This document shows, one piece after another, positions 9,751 to 23,481 of a DNA stretch of 64,000 nt. Both the position numbers and the translations under genes were made by a program. The notes beneath the pieces are model-generated. The model saw only the letters and a program-made list of their open reading frames with translations, had not been told where the DNA came from and did no database searches. Each line of letters opens with the position of its first letter. Positions within the stretch are counted from its first letter, which is position 1. The stretch comes from Euonymus europaeus (lineage: Eukaryota > Streptophyta > Magnoliopsida > Celastrales > Celastraceae), in contig OY756962.1 in the NCBI GenBank assembly GCA_963580455.1, positions 16,262,001-16,326,000 of the forward strand. Direction: 5' to 3'.

Positions 9751-12290
9751 CCATCAAAGTTGCTCGATGTAAACTTTTTATTGTTCTTCTATGTTAAATT
9801 GTATGAGTATAAGCTTCCTAGATTATTTCGATGCCGAAAAATGAACTTTTTAAAACAAATGGACAAAACCGTTAAAAGCTCCTCCATAGAGAGAGTTGAG
9901 CAACTTCGGACCATCAAAGTTGCTCGGTGTACACTTTTTATTGTTCTTCTATGTTAAATTTTACGAGTATAAGCTTCCTAGATTATTTCGATAAGAAAAA
10001 ACAAACTTTTTACGACAAATGGACAAAACCGTTAAAATCTCCTCCATAGAGAGAGTTGAGCAACTTCGGACATTTAAAGTTGCTCGGTGTACACTTTTTA
10101 TTATTCTTCTATGTCAAATTTTACGAGTATAAACTTCCAAGATTATTTCGACTCCAAATCACCAACTTTCTATGAGAAATGGACAAAACCGTTAAATGCT
10201 CCTCCATAGAGAGTGTGGAGCAACTTCGAACCATCAAAGTTTTTCGATGTACACTTTTTATTTTTCTTCTATGTTAAATTTTATGAGTATAAGCTTCCTA
10301 GATTATTTCGATGCCAAAAAACGAACTTTTTACGACAAATGGAAAAAACCGTTAAAAGCCCCTCCATAGAGAGAGTTGAGCAACTTCAGACCATCAAAGT
10401 TGCTCGGTGTACACTTTTTATTGTTATTCTATGTCAAATTTTATGAGTATAAGCTTCCAAGATTATTTCGATTCCAAATCACCAACTTTCTATGAGAAAT
10501 GGACAAAACCGTTAAAAGCTCCTCCATAGAGAGAGTTGAGCAACTTCGAACCGTCAAAGTTGCTCGATGTAAACTTTTTATTGTTCTTCTATGTTAAATT
10601 GTATGAGTATAAGCTTCCTAGATTATTTCGATGCCAAAAAAATGAACTTTTTAAAACAAATGGACAAAACCGTTAAAAGCTCCTCCATAGAGAGAGTTGA
10701 GCAACTTCGGACCATCAAAGTTGCTCGGTGTACACTTTTTATTGTTCTTCCATGTCAAATTTTACGAGTATAAGCTTCCAGGATTATTTCGATGCCAAAA
10801 CACCAACTTTTTATCACATATGGAAAAAACCGTTAAAAGCTCTTCCATAGAGAGAGTTGAGTAACTTCGGACCAACAAAGTTTCTCGGGATACACTTTTT
10901 ATTGTTCTTCTATGTCAAATTTTACGAGTATAAGCTTCCTAGATTATTTCGATTCTAAAACACCATTTTTCTATGACAAATGGACAAAACCGTTAAAAGC
11001 CCTCCATAGAGAGAGTTGAGCAACTTCGGACCATCAAATTTGCTCGGTGTACACTTTTTATTGTTATTCTATGTCAAATTTTATGAGTATTAGCTTCCAA
11101 GATTATTTCGATTCAAAATCACCAACTTTCTATGAGAAATGGACAAAACCGTTAAAAGCTCCTCCATAGAGAGAGTTGAACAACTTCGGACCAACAAAGT
11201 TGCTGGGGATACACTTTTTATTGTTCTTCTTTATTAAATTTTACGAGTATAAGCTTCCTAGATTATTTCGATGCTAAAACACCATCTTTCTATGAAAAAT
11301 CGACAAAACCGTTAAAAGCCCCACCATAGAGAGAGTTGACAACCTCGGACCATCAAAGATGCTCGGTGTACACTTTTTATTGTCCTTCTGTGTCAAATTT
11401 TACGAGTATAAGCTTCCAAGATTATTTCGATGCCAAAACACTAACTTTTTATCACAGATGAACAAAACCGTTAAAAGCTCCTCCATAGAGAGAGTTGAGC
11501 AACTTCGGACCAACAAAGTTGCACGGGATACACTTTTTATTGTTCTTCTTTGTCAAATTTTACGAGTTTAATCTTCCTAGATTATTTCGATGCTAAAACA
11601 CCATCTTTCTATGACAAATGGACAAAACCGTTAAAAGCCCCTCCATAGAGAGAGTTGAGCAACTTCTGACCATCAAAGTTGCTCGGTGTACACTTTTTAT
11701 TGTTATTCTATTTAAAATTTTACGAGTATAAGCTTCCTATATTATTTCGATGTTAAAACACCATCTTTCTTTGACAAATGGACAAAACCGTTAAAAGCCC
11801 CTCCATAGAGAGAGTTGAGCAACTTCGGATCATCAAAGTTGCTCGGTGTACACTTTTTATTGTTCTTCTATGTCAAATTTTACGTGTTTAATCTTCCAAG
11901 ATTATTTCGATTCCAAATCATCAACTTTCTATGAGAAATGGACAAAACCGTTAAAAGCTCCTCCATAGAGAGTGTGGAGCAACTTCGGACCATCGAAGTT
12001 GCTCGATGTACACTTTTTATTGTTCTTCTATGTTAAATTTTACGAGTATAAGCTTCCTAGATTATTTCGATGAGAAAAAAGAAACTTTTTACGACAAATG
12101 GACAAAACCGTTAAAATCTCCTCCATAGAGAGAGTTGAGCAACTTCGGACCTTTAAAGTTGCTCGGTGTACACTTTTTATTATTCTTCTATGTCAAATTT
12201 TATGAGTATAAACTTTCAAGATTATTTCGACTCCAAATCACCAACTTTCTATGAGAAATGGACAAAACCGTTAAATGCTCCTCCATAGAG
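9751..12290 (+). repeat. Mixed monomer domain, duplicated at 53.9-56.56 kb
   Basis: About 16 monomers without a clean local HOR. The stretch contains the ttaaattgtatgag subtype, the gtgtggagcaac subtype, and the ttgacaacctcgg deletion monomer. Its order matches 53.9-56.56 kb, with offset 44114 before and 44113 after an extra A in ccaaaaaaatgaac near 10.63 kb. At about 11.7 kb one monomer present in the other copy is missing, leaving the junction gttattctatttaaaat. No gene or other element was seen. Confidence 0.85.
9961..10950 (+). repeat. 0.99-kb segment repeated at 12040-13030
   Basis: The run of monomers beginning ttacgagtataagcttcctag and including the ctccaaatcaccaac, gtgtggagcaac and attgtatgag subtypes recurs 2079 bases downstream. 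That offset is 13 monomers minus one base. The two single-base deletions (aaagccctcc, ttgacaacc) and one added A between the copies give exactly this number. The match ends near 10950 and 13030, where gattctaaaacacc here faces gatgctgaaacacc there. Confidence 0.82.
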
Positions 12291-12559
12291 AGTGTGGAGC
12301 AACTTCGAACCATCAAAGTTTTTCGATGTACACTTTTTATTTTTCTTCTATGTTAAATTTTATGAGTATAAGCTTCCTAGATTATTTCGATGCCAAAAAA
12401 CGAACTTTTTACGAAAAATGGAAAAAACCGTTAAAAGCCCCTCCATAGAGAGAGTTGAGCAACTTCAGACCATCAAAGTTGCTCGGTGTACACTTTTTAT
12501 TGTTATTCTATGTCAAATTTTATGAGTATAAGCTTCCAAGATTATTTCGATTCCAAATC

Positions 12560-15510
12560 ACCAACTTTCTATGAGAAATGGACAAAACCGTTAAAAGCTC
12601 CTCCATAGAGAGAGTTGAGCAACTTCGAACCATCAAAGTTGCTCTATGTAAACTTTTTATTGTTCTTCTATGTTAAATTGTATGAGTATAAGCTTCCTAG
12701 ATTATTTCGATGCCAAAAAATGAACTTTTTAAAACAAATGGACAAAACCGTTAAAAGCTCCTCCATAGAGAGAGTTGAGCAACTTCGGACCATCAAAGTT
12801 GCTCGGTGTACGCTTTTTATTGTTCTTCCATGTCAAATTTTACGAGTATAAGCTTCCAGGATTATTTCGATGCCAAAACACCAACTTTTTATCACATATG
12901 GAAAAAACCGTTAAAAGCTCCTCCATAGAGAGAGTTGAGGAACTTCGGACCAACAAAGTTTCTCCGGATACACTTTTTATTGTTCTTCTAAGTCAAATTT
13001 TACGAGTATAGGCTTCCTAGATTATTTCGATGCTGAAACACCATCTTTCTATGACAAATGGACAAAACCGTTAAAAGCCCCTCCATTGAGAGAGTTGAGC
13101 AACTTCAGACAACCAAAGTTTCTCGGTGTACACTTTTTATTGTTCTTCTATGTCAAATTTTATGAGTATAAGCTTCCAAGATTATTTCGATTCCAAATCA
13201 CCAACTTTCTACGAGAAATGGACAAAACTGTTAAAAGCTCCTCCATTGAGAGAGTTGAGCAACTTCGGACCATCAAAGTTTCTCGGTGTACACTTTTTAT
13301 TGTTCTTCTATGTTAAATTTTATGAGTATAAGCTTCCTAGATTATTTCGATGCAAAAAAATGAACTTTTTACGAAAAATGGACAAAACCGTTAAAAGCTC
13401 CTCCATAGAGAGAGTTGAGCAACTTCGGACCATCAAAGTTGCTCGGTGTACACTTTTTATTGTTCTTCTATGTTAAATTATTTGAGTATAAGCTTCCTAG
13501 ATTATTTCGATGAGAAAAAATGAACTTTTTACGACAAATGGACAAAACCGTTAAAATCTCCTCCATAGAGAGAGTTGAGCAACTTCGGACCATCAAAGTT
13601 GCTCGGTGTACGCTTTTTATTGTTCTTCTATGTCAAATTTTACGAGTATAAGCTTCCAAGATTATTTCGATTCCAAATCACCAACTTTCTATGAGAAATG
13701 GACAAAACCGTTAAATGCTCCTCCATAGAGAGTGTGGAGCAACTTCGAACCATCAACGTTGTTCGATGTAAACTTTTTATTGTTCTTCTATGTTAAATTT
13801 TATGAGTATAAACTTCCTAGATTATTTCGATGGCAAAAAACGAACATTTTACCAAAAATGGACAAAACCGTTAAAAGCTCCTCCATAGAGAGAGTTGAGC
13901 AACTTCGGACCATCAAAGTTGCTCGGTGTACACTTTTTATTGTTCTTCCATGTCAAATTTTACGAGTATATGCTTCCAAGATTTTTTCGATGCCAAAACA
14001 CAAACTTTTTATCATAAATGGACAAAACCGTTAAAAGCTCCTCCACAGAGAGAGTTGAGCAACTTCGGACCAACAAAGTTTCTCGGGATACACTTTTTAT
14101 TGTTCTTCTATGTCAAATTTTATGAGTATAAGCTTCCTAGAATATTTCGATGCTGAAACACCATCTTTCTATGACAAATGGACAAAACCATTAAAAGCTC
14201 CTCCATTGAGAGAGTTGAGCAACTTCGGACCATCAAAGTTTCTCGGTGTACACTTTTTATTGTTCTTCTATGTTAAATTTTATGAGTATAACCTTCCTAG
14301 ATTATTTCGATGCAAAAAAATGAACTTTTTACGCAAAATTGACAAAACCGTTAAAAGCTCGTCCATAGAGGGAGTTGAGCAACTTCGGACCATCAAAGTT
14401 GCTCGGTGTACACTTTTTATTGTTCTTCTATGTTAAATTATTTGAGTATAAGCTTCCTAGATTATTTCGATGAGAAAAAATGAACTTTTTACGACAAATG
14501 GACAAAACCGTTAAAATCTCCTCCATAGAGAGAGTTGAGCAACTTCGGACCATCAAAGTTGCTCGGTGTACGCTTTTTATTGTTCTTCTATGTCAAATTT
14601 TACGAGTATAAGCTTCCAAGATTATTTCAATTCCAAATCACCAACTTTCTATGAGAAATGGACTAAACCGTTAAATGCTCCTCCATAGAGAGTGTGGAGC
14701 AACTTCGAACCATCAAAGTTGTTCGATGTAAACTTTTTATTGTTCTTCTATGTCAAATTTTACGAGTATAAGCTTCCAAGATTATTTCGATTCCAAATCA
14801 CCAACTTTCTATGAGAAATGGACAAAACCGTTAAAAGCTCCTACATAGAGAGAGTTGAGCAACTTCGGACCAACAAAGTTTCTCGGGATACACTTTTTAT
14901 TGTTCTTCTATGTCAAATTTTACGAGTATAAGCTTCCTAGATTATTTCGATGCTGAAACACCATCTTTCTACGACAAATGGAAAAAACCGTTAAAAGCCC
15001 CTCCATTGAGAGAGTTGAGCAACTTCAGACCATCAAAGTTTCTCGGTGTACACTTTTTATTGTTTTTCTATGTCAAATTTTACGAGTATAAGCTTCCTAG
15101 ATTATTTCGATGTTAAAAAACCATTTGTCTTTGACAAATGGACAAAACCATTAAAAGCTCCTCCATAGAGAGAGTTAAGCAACTTCGGACCATCAAAGTT
15201 GCTCGGTGTACACTTTTTATTGTTATTCTATGTCAAATTTTATGAGTATAGGCTTCCAAGATTATTTCGATTGCAAATCACCAACTTTCTATGAGAAATG
15301 GACAAAACCGTTAAAAGGTCCTACATAGAAAGAGTTGAGCAACTTCGAACCATCAAAGTTGCTCGGTGTACACTTTTTATTGTACTTCTATGTCAAATTT
15401 TACGAGTATAAGCTTCGTAGATTATTTCGATGTTAAAACACCATTTTTCTTTGACAAATGGACAAAACCGTTAAAAGCCCCTCCATAGAGAGAGTTGAGC
15501 AACTTCGGAC
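12560..15510 (+). repeat. 2.9-kb domain duplicated at 29.99-32.94 kb
   Basis: Collinear with 30049-32944 at a constant offset of 17434. Landmarks are the ctctatgtaaac monomer, the cttccaggatt monomer, the cagacaaccaaag monomer, the atggcaaaaaacgaac monomer and the tagaatatttcg monomer. The match ends near 15511, where attaaagttgctcgatg here faces atcaaagttgctcggtg there. The part from 14229 is also the duplicate of the first 1.2 kb of the window. Confidence 0.85.
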
Positions 15511-16970
15511 CATTAAAGTTGCTCGATGTAAACTTTTTATTGTTCTTCTATGTCAAATTTTATGAGTATAAGCTTCCTAGATTATTTCGATTCCAAATCA
15601 CCAACTTTCTATGAGAAATGGACAAAACCGTTAAAAGCTCCTCCACAGAGAGAGTTGAGCAAGTTCGAACCATTAAAGTTGCTCGATGTAAACTTTTTAT
15701 TGTTCTTCTATGTCAAATTTTACGAGTATAATCTTCTAAGATTATTTTGATTCCAAATCACCAACTTTCTATGAGAAATGGACAAAACCGTTAAAAGCTC
15801 CTCCATAGAGAGAGTTGAGCAACTTCGAACCATCAAAGTTGCTCTATGTAAACTTTTTATTGTTCTTCTATGTTAAATTGTATGAGTATAAGCTTCCTAG
15901 ATTATTTCGATGCCAAAAAATGAACTTTTTAAAACAAATGGACAAAACCGTTAAAAGCTCCTCCATAGAGAGAGTTGAGCAACTTCGGACCATCAAAGTT
16001 GCTCGGTGTACGCTTTTTATTGTTCTTCCATGTCAAATTTTACGAGTATAAGCTTCCAGGATTATTTCGATGCCAAAACACCAACTTTTTATCACATATG
16101 GAAAAAACCGTTAAAAGCTCCTCCATAGAGAGAGTTGAGTAATTTCGGACCAACAAAGTTTCTCGGGATACACTTTTTATTGTTCTTCTAAGTCAAATTT
16201 TACGAGTATAAGCTTCCTAGATTATTTCGATGCTGAAACACCATCTTTCTATGACAAATGGACAAAACCGTTAAAAGCCCCTCCATTGAGAGAGTTGAGC
16301 AACTTCAGACAACCAAAGTTTCTCGGTGTACACTTTTTATTGTTCTTCTATGTCAAATTTTATGAGTATAAGCTTCCAAGATTATTTCGATTCCAAATCA
16401 CCAACTTTCTACGAGAAATGGACAAAACTGTTAAAAGCTCCTCCATAGAGAGAGTTGAGCAACTTCGGACCATCAAAGTTGCTCGGTGTACGCTTTTTAT
16501 TGTTCTTCTATGTCAAATTTTACGAGTATAAGCTTCCAAGATTATTTCGATTCCAAATCACCAACTTTCTATGAGAAATGGACAAAACCGTTAAATGCTC
16601 CTCCATAGAGAGTGTGGAGCAACTTCGAACCATCAACGTTGTTCGATGTAAACTTTTTATTGTTCTTCTATGTTAAATTTTATGAGTATAAACTTCCTAG
16701 ATTATTTCGATGGCAAAAAACGAACATTTTACCAAAAATGGACAAAACCGTTAAAAGCTCCTCTATAGAGAGAGTTGAGCAACTTCGGACCATCAAAGTT
16801 GCTCGGTGTACACTTTTTATTGTTCTTCCATGTCAAATTTTACGAGTATATGCTTCCAAGATTTTTTCGATGCCAAAACACTAACTTTTTATCAGAAATG
16901 GACAAAACCGTTAAAAGCACCTCCATAGAGAGAGTTGAGCAACTTCGGACCAACAAAGTTTCTCGGGATA
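15065..16970 (+). repeat. 1.9-kb segment duplicated at 27.70-29.60 kb
   Basis: Collinear with 27699-29604 at offset 12634. It includes the perfect-hairpin monomer, the ccacagagagagttgag monomers and the ctctatgtaaac monomer. It ends near 16970, where cttctaagtc here faces cttctatgtc there. The segment is an unamplified relative of part of the 20-mer HOR that begins just downstream. It lacks the 2-bp deletion that marks the three full 20-mer units. Confidence 0.83.
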
Positions 16971-17085
16971 CACTTTTTATTGTTCTTCTAAGTCAAATTT
17001 TACGAGTATAAGCTTCCTAGATTATTTCGATGCTGAAACACCATCTTTCTATGACAAATGGACAAAACCGTTAAAAGCCCCTCCA

Positions 17086-20000
17086 TTGAGAGAGTTGAGC
17101 AACTTCAGACAACCAAAGTTTCTTGGTGTACACTTTTTATTGTTCTTCTATGTCAAATTTTATGAGTATAAGCTTCCAAGATTATTTCGATTCCAAATCA
17201 CCAACTTTCTACGAGAAATGGACAAAACTGTTAAAAGCTCCTCCATTGAGAGAGTTGAGCAACTTCGGACCATCAAAGTTTCTCGGTGTACACTTTTTAT
17301 TGTTCTTCTATGTTAAATTTTATGAGTATAAGCTTCCTAGATTATTTCGATGCAAAAAAATGAACTTTTTACGAAAAATGGACAAAACCGTTAAAAGCTC
17401 CTCCATAGAGAGAGTTGAGCAACTTCGGACCATCAAAGTTGCTCGGTGTACACTTTTTATTGTTCTTCTATGTTAAATTATTTGAGTATAAGCTTCCTAG
17501 ATTATTTCGATGAGAAAAAATGAACTTTTTACGACAAATGGACAAAACCGTTAAAATCTCCTCCATAGAGAGAGTTGAGCAACTTCGGACCATCAAAGTT
17601 GCTCGGTGTACGCTTTTTATTGTTCTTCTATGTCAAATTTTACGAGTATAAGCTTCCAAGATTATTTCGATTCCAAATCACCAACTTTCTATGAGAAATG
17701 GACAAAACCGTTAAATGCTCCTCCATAGAGAGTGTGGAGCAACTTCGAACCATCAACGTTGTTCGATCTAAACTTTTTATTGTTCTTCTATGTCAAATTT
17801 TATGAGTATAAGCTTCCTAGATTATTTCGATTCCAAATCACCAACTTTCTATGAGAAATGGACAAAACCGTTAAAAGCTCCTCCACAGAGAGAGTTGAGC
17901 AACTTCGAACCATTAAAGTTGCTCGATGTAAACTTTTTATTGTTCTTCTATGTCAAATTTTATGAGTATAAGCTTCCTAGATTATTTCGATTCCAAATCA
18001 CCAACTTTCTATGAGAAATGGACAAAACCGTTAAAAGCTCCTCCACAGAGAGAGTTGAGCAACTTTGAACCATTAAAGTTGCTCGATGTAAACTTTTTAT
18101 TGTTCTTCTATGTCAAATTTTACGAGTATAAGCTTCCTAGATTATTTCGATGTTAAAAAACCATTTGTCTTTGACAAATGGACAAAACCATTAAAAGCTC
18201 CTCCATAGAGAGAGTTAAGCAACTTCGGACCATCAAAGTTGCTCGGTGTACACTTTTTATTGTTATTCTATGTCAAATTTTATGAGTATAAGCTTCCAAG
18301 ATTATTTCGATTGCAAATCACCAACTTTCTATGAGAAATGGACAAAACCGTTAAAAGGTCCTACATAGAAAGAGTTGAGCAACTTCGAACCATCAAAGTT
18401 GCTCGGTGTACACTTTTTATTGTACTTCTATGTCAAATTTTACGAGTATAAGCTTCCTAGATTATTTCGATGTTAAAACACCATTTTTCTTGGACAAATG
18501 GACAAAACTTAAAAGCCCCTCCATAGAGAGAGTTGAGCAACTTCGGACCATTAAAGTTGCTCGATGTAAACTTTTTATTGTTCTTCTATGTCAAATTTTA
18601 TGAGTATAAGCTTCCTAGATTATTTCGATTCCAAATCACCAACTTTCTGTGAGAAATGGACAAAACCGTTAAAAGCTCCTCCACAGAGAGAGTTGAGCAA
18701 CTTCGAACCATTAAAGTTGCTCGATGTAAACTTTTTATTGTTCTTCTATGTCAAATTTTATGAGTATAAGCTTCCTAGATTATTTCGATTCCAAATCACC
18801 AACTTTCTATGAGAAATGGACAAAACCGTTAAAAGCTCCTCCACAGAGAGAGTTGAGCAACTTTGAACCATTAAAGTTGCTCGATGTAAACTTTTTATTG
18901 TTCTTCTATGTCAAATTTTACGAGTATAATCTTCTAAGATTATTTTGATTCCAAATCACCAACTTTCTATGAGAAATGGACAAAACCGTTAAATGCTCCT
19001 CCATAGAGAGTGTGGAGCAACTTCGAACCATCAACGTTGTTCGATGTAAAATTTTTATTGTTCTTCTATGTTAAATTTTATGAGTATAAACTTCCTAGAT
19101 TATTTCGATGGCAAAAAACGAACATTTTACCAAAAATGGACAAAACCGTTAAAAGTTCCTCCATAGAGAGAGTTGAGCAACTTCGGACCATCAAAGTTGC
19201 TCGGTGTACACTTTTTATTGTTCTTCCATGTCAAATTTTACGAGTATATGCTTCCAAGATTTTTTCGATGCCAAAACACAAACTTTTTATCATAAATGGA
19301 CAAAACCGTTAAAAGCTCCTCCATAGAGAGAGTTGAGCAACTTCGGACCAACAAAGTTTCTCGGGATACACTTTTTATTGTTCTTCTATGTCAAATTTTA
19401 TGAGTATAAGCTTCCTAGAATATTTCGATGCTGAAACACCAACTTTCTATGAGAAATGGACAAAACCGTTAAAAGCTCCTCCACAGAGAGAGTTGAGCAA
19501 CTTCGAACCATTAAAGTTGCTCGATGTAAACTTTTTATTGTTCTTCTATGTCAAATTTTATGAGTATAAGCTTCCTAGATTATTTCGATTCCAAATCACC
19601 AACTTTCTATGAGAAATGGACAAAACCGTTAAAAGCTCCTCCACAGAGAGAGTTGAGCAACTTCGAACCATTAAAGTTGCTCGATGTAAACTTTTTATTG
19701 TTCTTCTATGTCAAATTTTACGAGTATAATCTTCTAAGATTATTTTGATTCCAAATCACCAACTTTCTATGAGAAATGGACAAAACCGTTAAAAGCTCCT
19801 CCATAGAGAGAGTTGAGCAACTTCGAACCATCAAAGTTGCTCTATGTAAACTTTTTATTGTTCTTCTATGTTAAATTGTATGAGTATAAGCTTCCTAGAT
19901 TATTTCGATGCCAAAAAATGAACTTTTTAAAACAAATGGACAAAACCGTTAAAAGCTCCTCCATAGAGAGAGTTGAGCAACTTCGGACCATCAAAGTTGC

Positions 20001-20283
20001 TCGGTGTACGCTTTTTATTGTTCTTCCATGTCAAATTTTACGAGTATAAGCTTCCAGGATTATTTCGATGCCAAAACACCAACTTTTTATCACATATGGA
20101 AAAAACCGTTAAAAGCTCCTCCATAGAGAGAGTTGAGTAACTTCGGACCAACAAAGTTTTTCGGGATACACTTTTTATTGTTCTTCTAAGTCAAATTTTA
20201 CGAGTATAAGCTTCCTAGATTATTTCGATGCTGAAACACCATCTTTCTATGACAAATGGACAAAACCGTTAAAAGCCCCTCCA
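17086..20283 (+). repeat. 20-mer HOR, unit 1 (3198 bp)
   Basis: This is the outermost full unit and slightly older than the next two. It reads gcaacttcggacc near 17.58 kb where units 2 and 3 and the fourth partial copy read gcaactaaggacc. It reads ttcgatctaaac near 17.76 kb where the next copies have ttcgatgtaaac. It carries the 2-bp deletion near 18.51 kb and the aaaagttcctcc change near 19.15 kb that mark all full units. Confidence 0.92.
17761..18080 (+). repeat. Pair of nearly identical adjacent monomers
   Basis: Two consecutive 160-base copies share ttgctcgatgtaaac, gattccaaatcacc, ccacagagagagttgag and cgaaccattaaag, with only single-base differences. Similar pairs are near 18.55-18.87, 19.49-19.65, 20.96-21.28, 21.75-22.07, 24.16-24.48, 24.95-25.27 and 27.36-27.68 kb. 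Neighbouring monomers elsewhere in the window usually belong to different subtypes. These pairs look like recent single-monomer duplications that were then carried along by the 20-mer. Confidence 0.85.
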
Positions 20284-23200
20284 TTGAGAGAGTTGAGCAA
20301 CTTTAGACAACCAAAGTTTCTCGGTGTACACTTTTTATTGTTCTTCTATGTCAAATTTTATGAGTATAAGCTTCCAAGATTATTTCGATTCCAAATCACC
20401 AACTTTCTACGAGAAATGGACAAAACTCTTAAAAGCTCCTCCATTGAGAGAGTTGAGCAACTTCGGACCATCAAAGTTTCTCGGTGTACACTTTTTATTG
20501 TTCTTCTATGTTAAATTTTATGAGTATAAGCTTCCTAGATTATTTCGATGCAAAAAAATGAACTTTTTACGAAAAATGGACAAAACCGTTAAAAGCTCCT
20601 CCATAGAGAGAGTTGAGCAACTTCGGACCATCAAAGTTGCTCGGTGTACACTTTTTATTGTTCTTCTATGTTAAATTATTTGAGTATAAGCTTCCTAGAT
20701 TATTTCGATGAGAAAAAATGAACTTTTTACGACAAATGGACAAAACCGTTAAAATCTCCTCCATAGAGAGAGTTGAGCAACTAAGGACCATCAAAGTTGC
20801 TCGGTGTACGCTTTTTATTGTTCTTCTATGTCAAATTTTACGAGTATAAGCTTCCAAGATTATTTCGATTCCAAATCACCAACTTTCTATGAGAAATGGA
20901 CAAAACCGTTAAATGCTCCTCCATAGAGAGTGTGGAGCAACTTCGAACCATCAACGTTGTTCGATGTAAACTTTTTATTGTTCTTCTATGTCAAATTTTA
21001 TGAGTATAAGCTTCCTAGATTATTTCGATTCCAAATCACCAACTTTCTGTGAGAAATGGACAAAACCGTTAAAAGCTCCTCCACAGAGAGAGTTGAGCAA
21101 CTTCGAACCATTAAAGTTGCTCGATGTAAACTTTTTATTGTTCTTCTATGTCAAATTTTATGATTATAAGCTTCCTAGATTATTTCGATTCCAAATCACC
21201 AACTTTCTATGAGAAATGGACAAAACCGTTAAAAGCTCCTCCACAGAGAGAGTTGAGCAACTTCGAACCATTAAAGTTGCTCGATGTAAACTTTTTATTG
21301 TTCTTCTATGTCAAATTTTACGAGTATAAGCTTCCTAGATTATTTCGATGTTAAAAAACCATTTGTCTTTGACAAATGGACAAAACCATTAAAAGCTCCT
21401 CCATAGAGAGAGTTAAGCAACTTCGGACCATCAAAGTTGCTCGGTGTACACTTTTTATTGTTATTCTATGTCAAATTTTATGAGTATAAGCTTCCAAGAT
21501 TATTTCGATTGCAAATCACCAACTTTCTATGAGAAATGGACAAAACCGTTAAAAGGTCCTACATAGAAAGAGTTGAGCAACTTCGAACCATCAAAGTTGC
21601 TCGGTGTACACTTTTTATTGTACTTCTATGTCAAATTTTACGAGTATAAGCTTCCTAGATTATTTCGATGTTAAAACACCATTTTTCTTGGACAAATGGA
21701 CAAAACTTAAAAGCCCCTCCATAGAGAGAGTTGAGCAACTTCGGACCATTAAAGTTGCTCGATGTAAACTTTTTATTGTTCTTCTATGTCAAATTTTATG
21801 AGTATAAGCTTCCTAGATTATTTCGATTCCAAATCACCAACTTTCTGTGAGAAATGGACAAAACCGTTAAAAGCTCCTCCACAGAGAGAGTTGAGCAACT
21901 TCGAACCATTAAAGTTGCTCGATGTAAACTTTTTATTGTTCTTCTATGTCAAATTTTATGAGTATAAGCTTCCTAGATTATTTCGATTCCAAATCACCAA
22001 CTTTCTATGAGAAATGGACAAAACCGTTAAAAGCTCCTCCACAGAGAGAGTTGAGCAACTTTGAACCATTAAAGTTGCTCGATGTAAACTTTTTATTGTT
22101 CTTCTATGTCAAATTTTACGAGTATAATCTTCTAAGATTATTTTGATTCCAAATCACCAACTTTCTATGAGAAATGGACAAAACCGTTAAATGCTCCTCC
22201 ATAGAGAGTGTGGAGCAACTTCGAACCATCAACGTTGTTCGATGTAAACTTTTTATTGTTCTTCTATGTTAAATTTTATGAGTATAAACTTCCTAGATTA
22301 TTTCGATGGCAAAAAACGAACATTTTACCAAAAATGGACAAAACCGTTAAAAGTTCCTCCATAGAGAGAGTTGAGCAACTTCGGACCATCAAAGTTGCTC
22401 GGTGTACACTTTTTATTGTTCTTCCATGTCAAATTTTACGAGTATATGCTTCCAAGATTTTTTCGATGCCAAAACACAAACTTTTTATCATAAATGGACA
22501 AAACCGTTAAAAGCTCCTCCATAGAGAGAGTTGAGCAACTTCGGACCAACAAAGTTTCTCGGGATACACTTTTTATTGTTCTTCTATGTCAAATTTTATG
22601 AGTATAAGCTTCCTAGAATATTTCGATGCTGAAACACCAACTTTCTATGAGAAATGGACAAAACCGTTAAAAGCTCCTCCACAGAGAGAGTTGAGCAACT
22701 TCGAACCATTAAAGTTGCTCGATGTAAACTTTTTATTGTTCTTCTATGTCAAATTTTATGAGTATAAGCTTCCTAGATTATTTCGATTCCAAATCACCAA
22801 CTTTCTATGAGAAATGGACAAAACCGTTAAAAGCTCCTCCACAGAGAGAGTTGAGCAACTTCGAACCATTAAAGTTGCTCGATGTAAACTTTTTATTGTT
22901 CTTCTATGTCAAATTTTACGAGTATAATCTTCTAAGATTATTTTGATTCCAAATCACCAACTTTCTATGAGAAATGGACAAAACCGTTAAAAGCTCCTCC
23001 ATAGAGAGAGTTGAGCAACTTCGAACCATCAAAGTTGCTCTATGTAAACTTTTTATTGTTCTTCTATGTAAAATTGTATGAGTATAAGCTTCCTAGATTA
23101 TTTCGATGCCAAAAAATGAACTTTTTAAAACAAATGGACAAAACCGTTAAAAGCTCCTCCATAGAGAGAGTTGAGCAACTTCGGACCATCAAAGTTGCTC

Positions 23201-23481
23201 GGTGTACGCTTTTTATTGTTCTTCCATGTCAAATTTTACGAGTATAAGCTTCCAGGATTATTTCGATGCCAAAACACCAACTTTTTATCACATATGGAAA
23301 AAACCGTTAAAAGCTCCTCCATAGAGAGAGTTGAGTAACTTCGGACCAACAAAGTTTTTCGGGATACACTTTTTATTGTTCTTCTAAGTCAAATTTTACG
23401 AGTATAAGCTTCCTAGATTATTTCGATGCTGAAACACCATCTTTCTATGACAAATGGACAAAACCGTTAAAAGCCCCTCCA
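20284..23481 (+). repeat. 20-mer HOR, unit 2 (3198 bp)
   Basis: Nearly indistinguishable by eye from unit 3. Shared private markers are gcaactaaggacc near 20.78 kb, ttatgattataagc near 21.16 kb, the 2-bp deletion near 21.71 kb, aaaagttcctcc near 22.35 kb and tatgtaaaattgtatg near 23.07 kb. None of these last-step markers except the deletion and aaaagttcctcc occurs in unit 1, so units 2 and 3 derive from the latest duplication. Confidence 0.93.
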
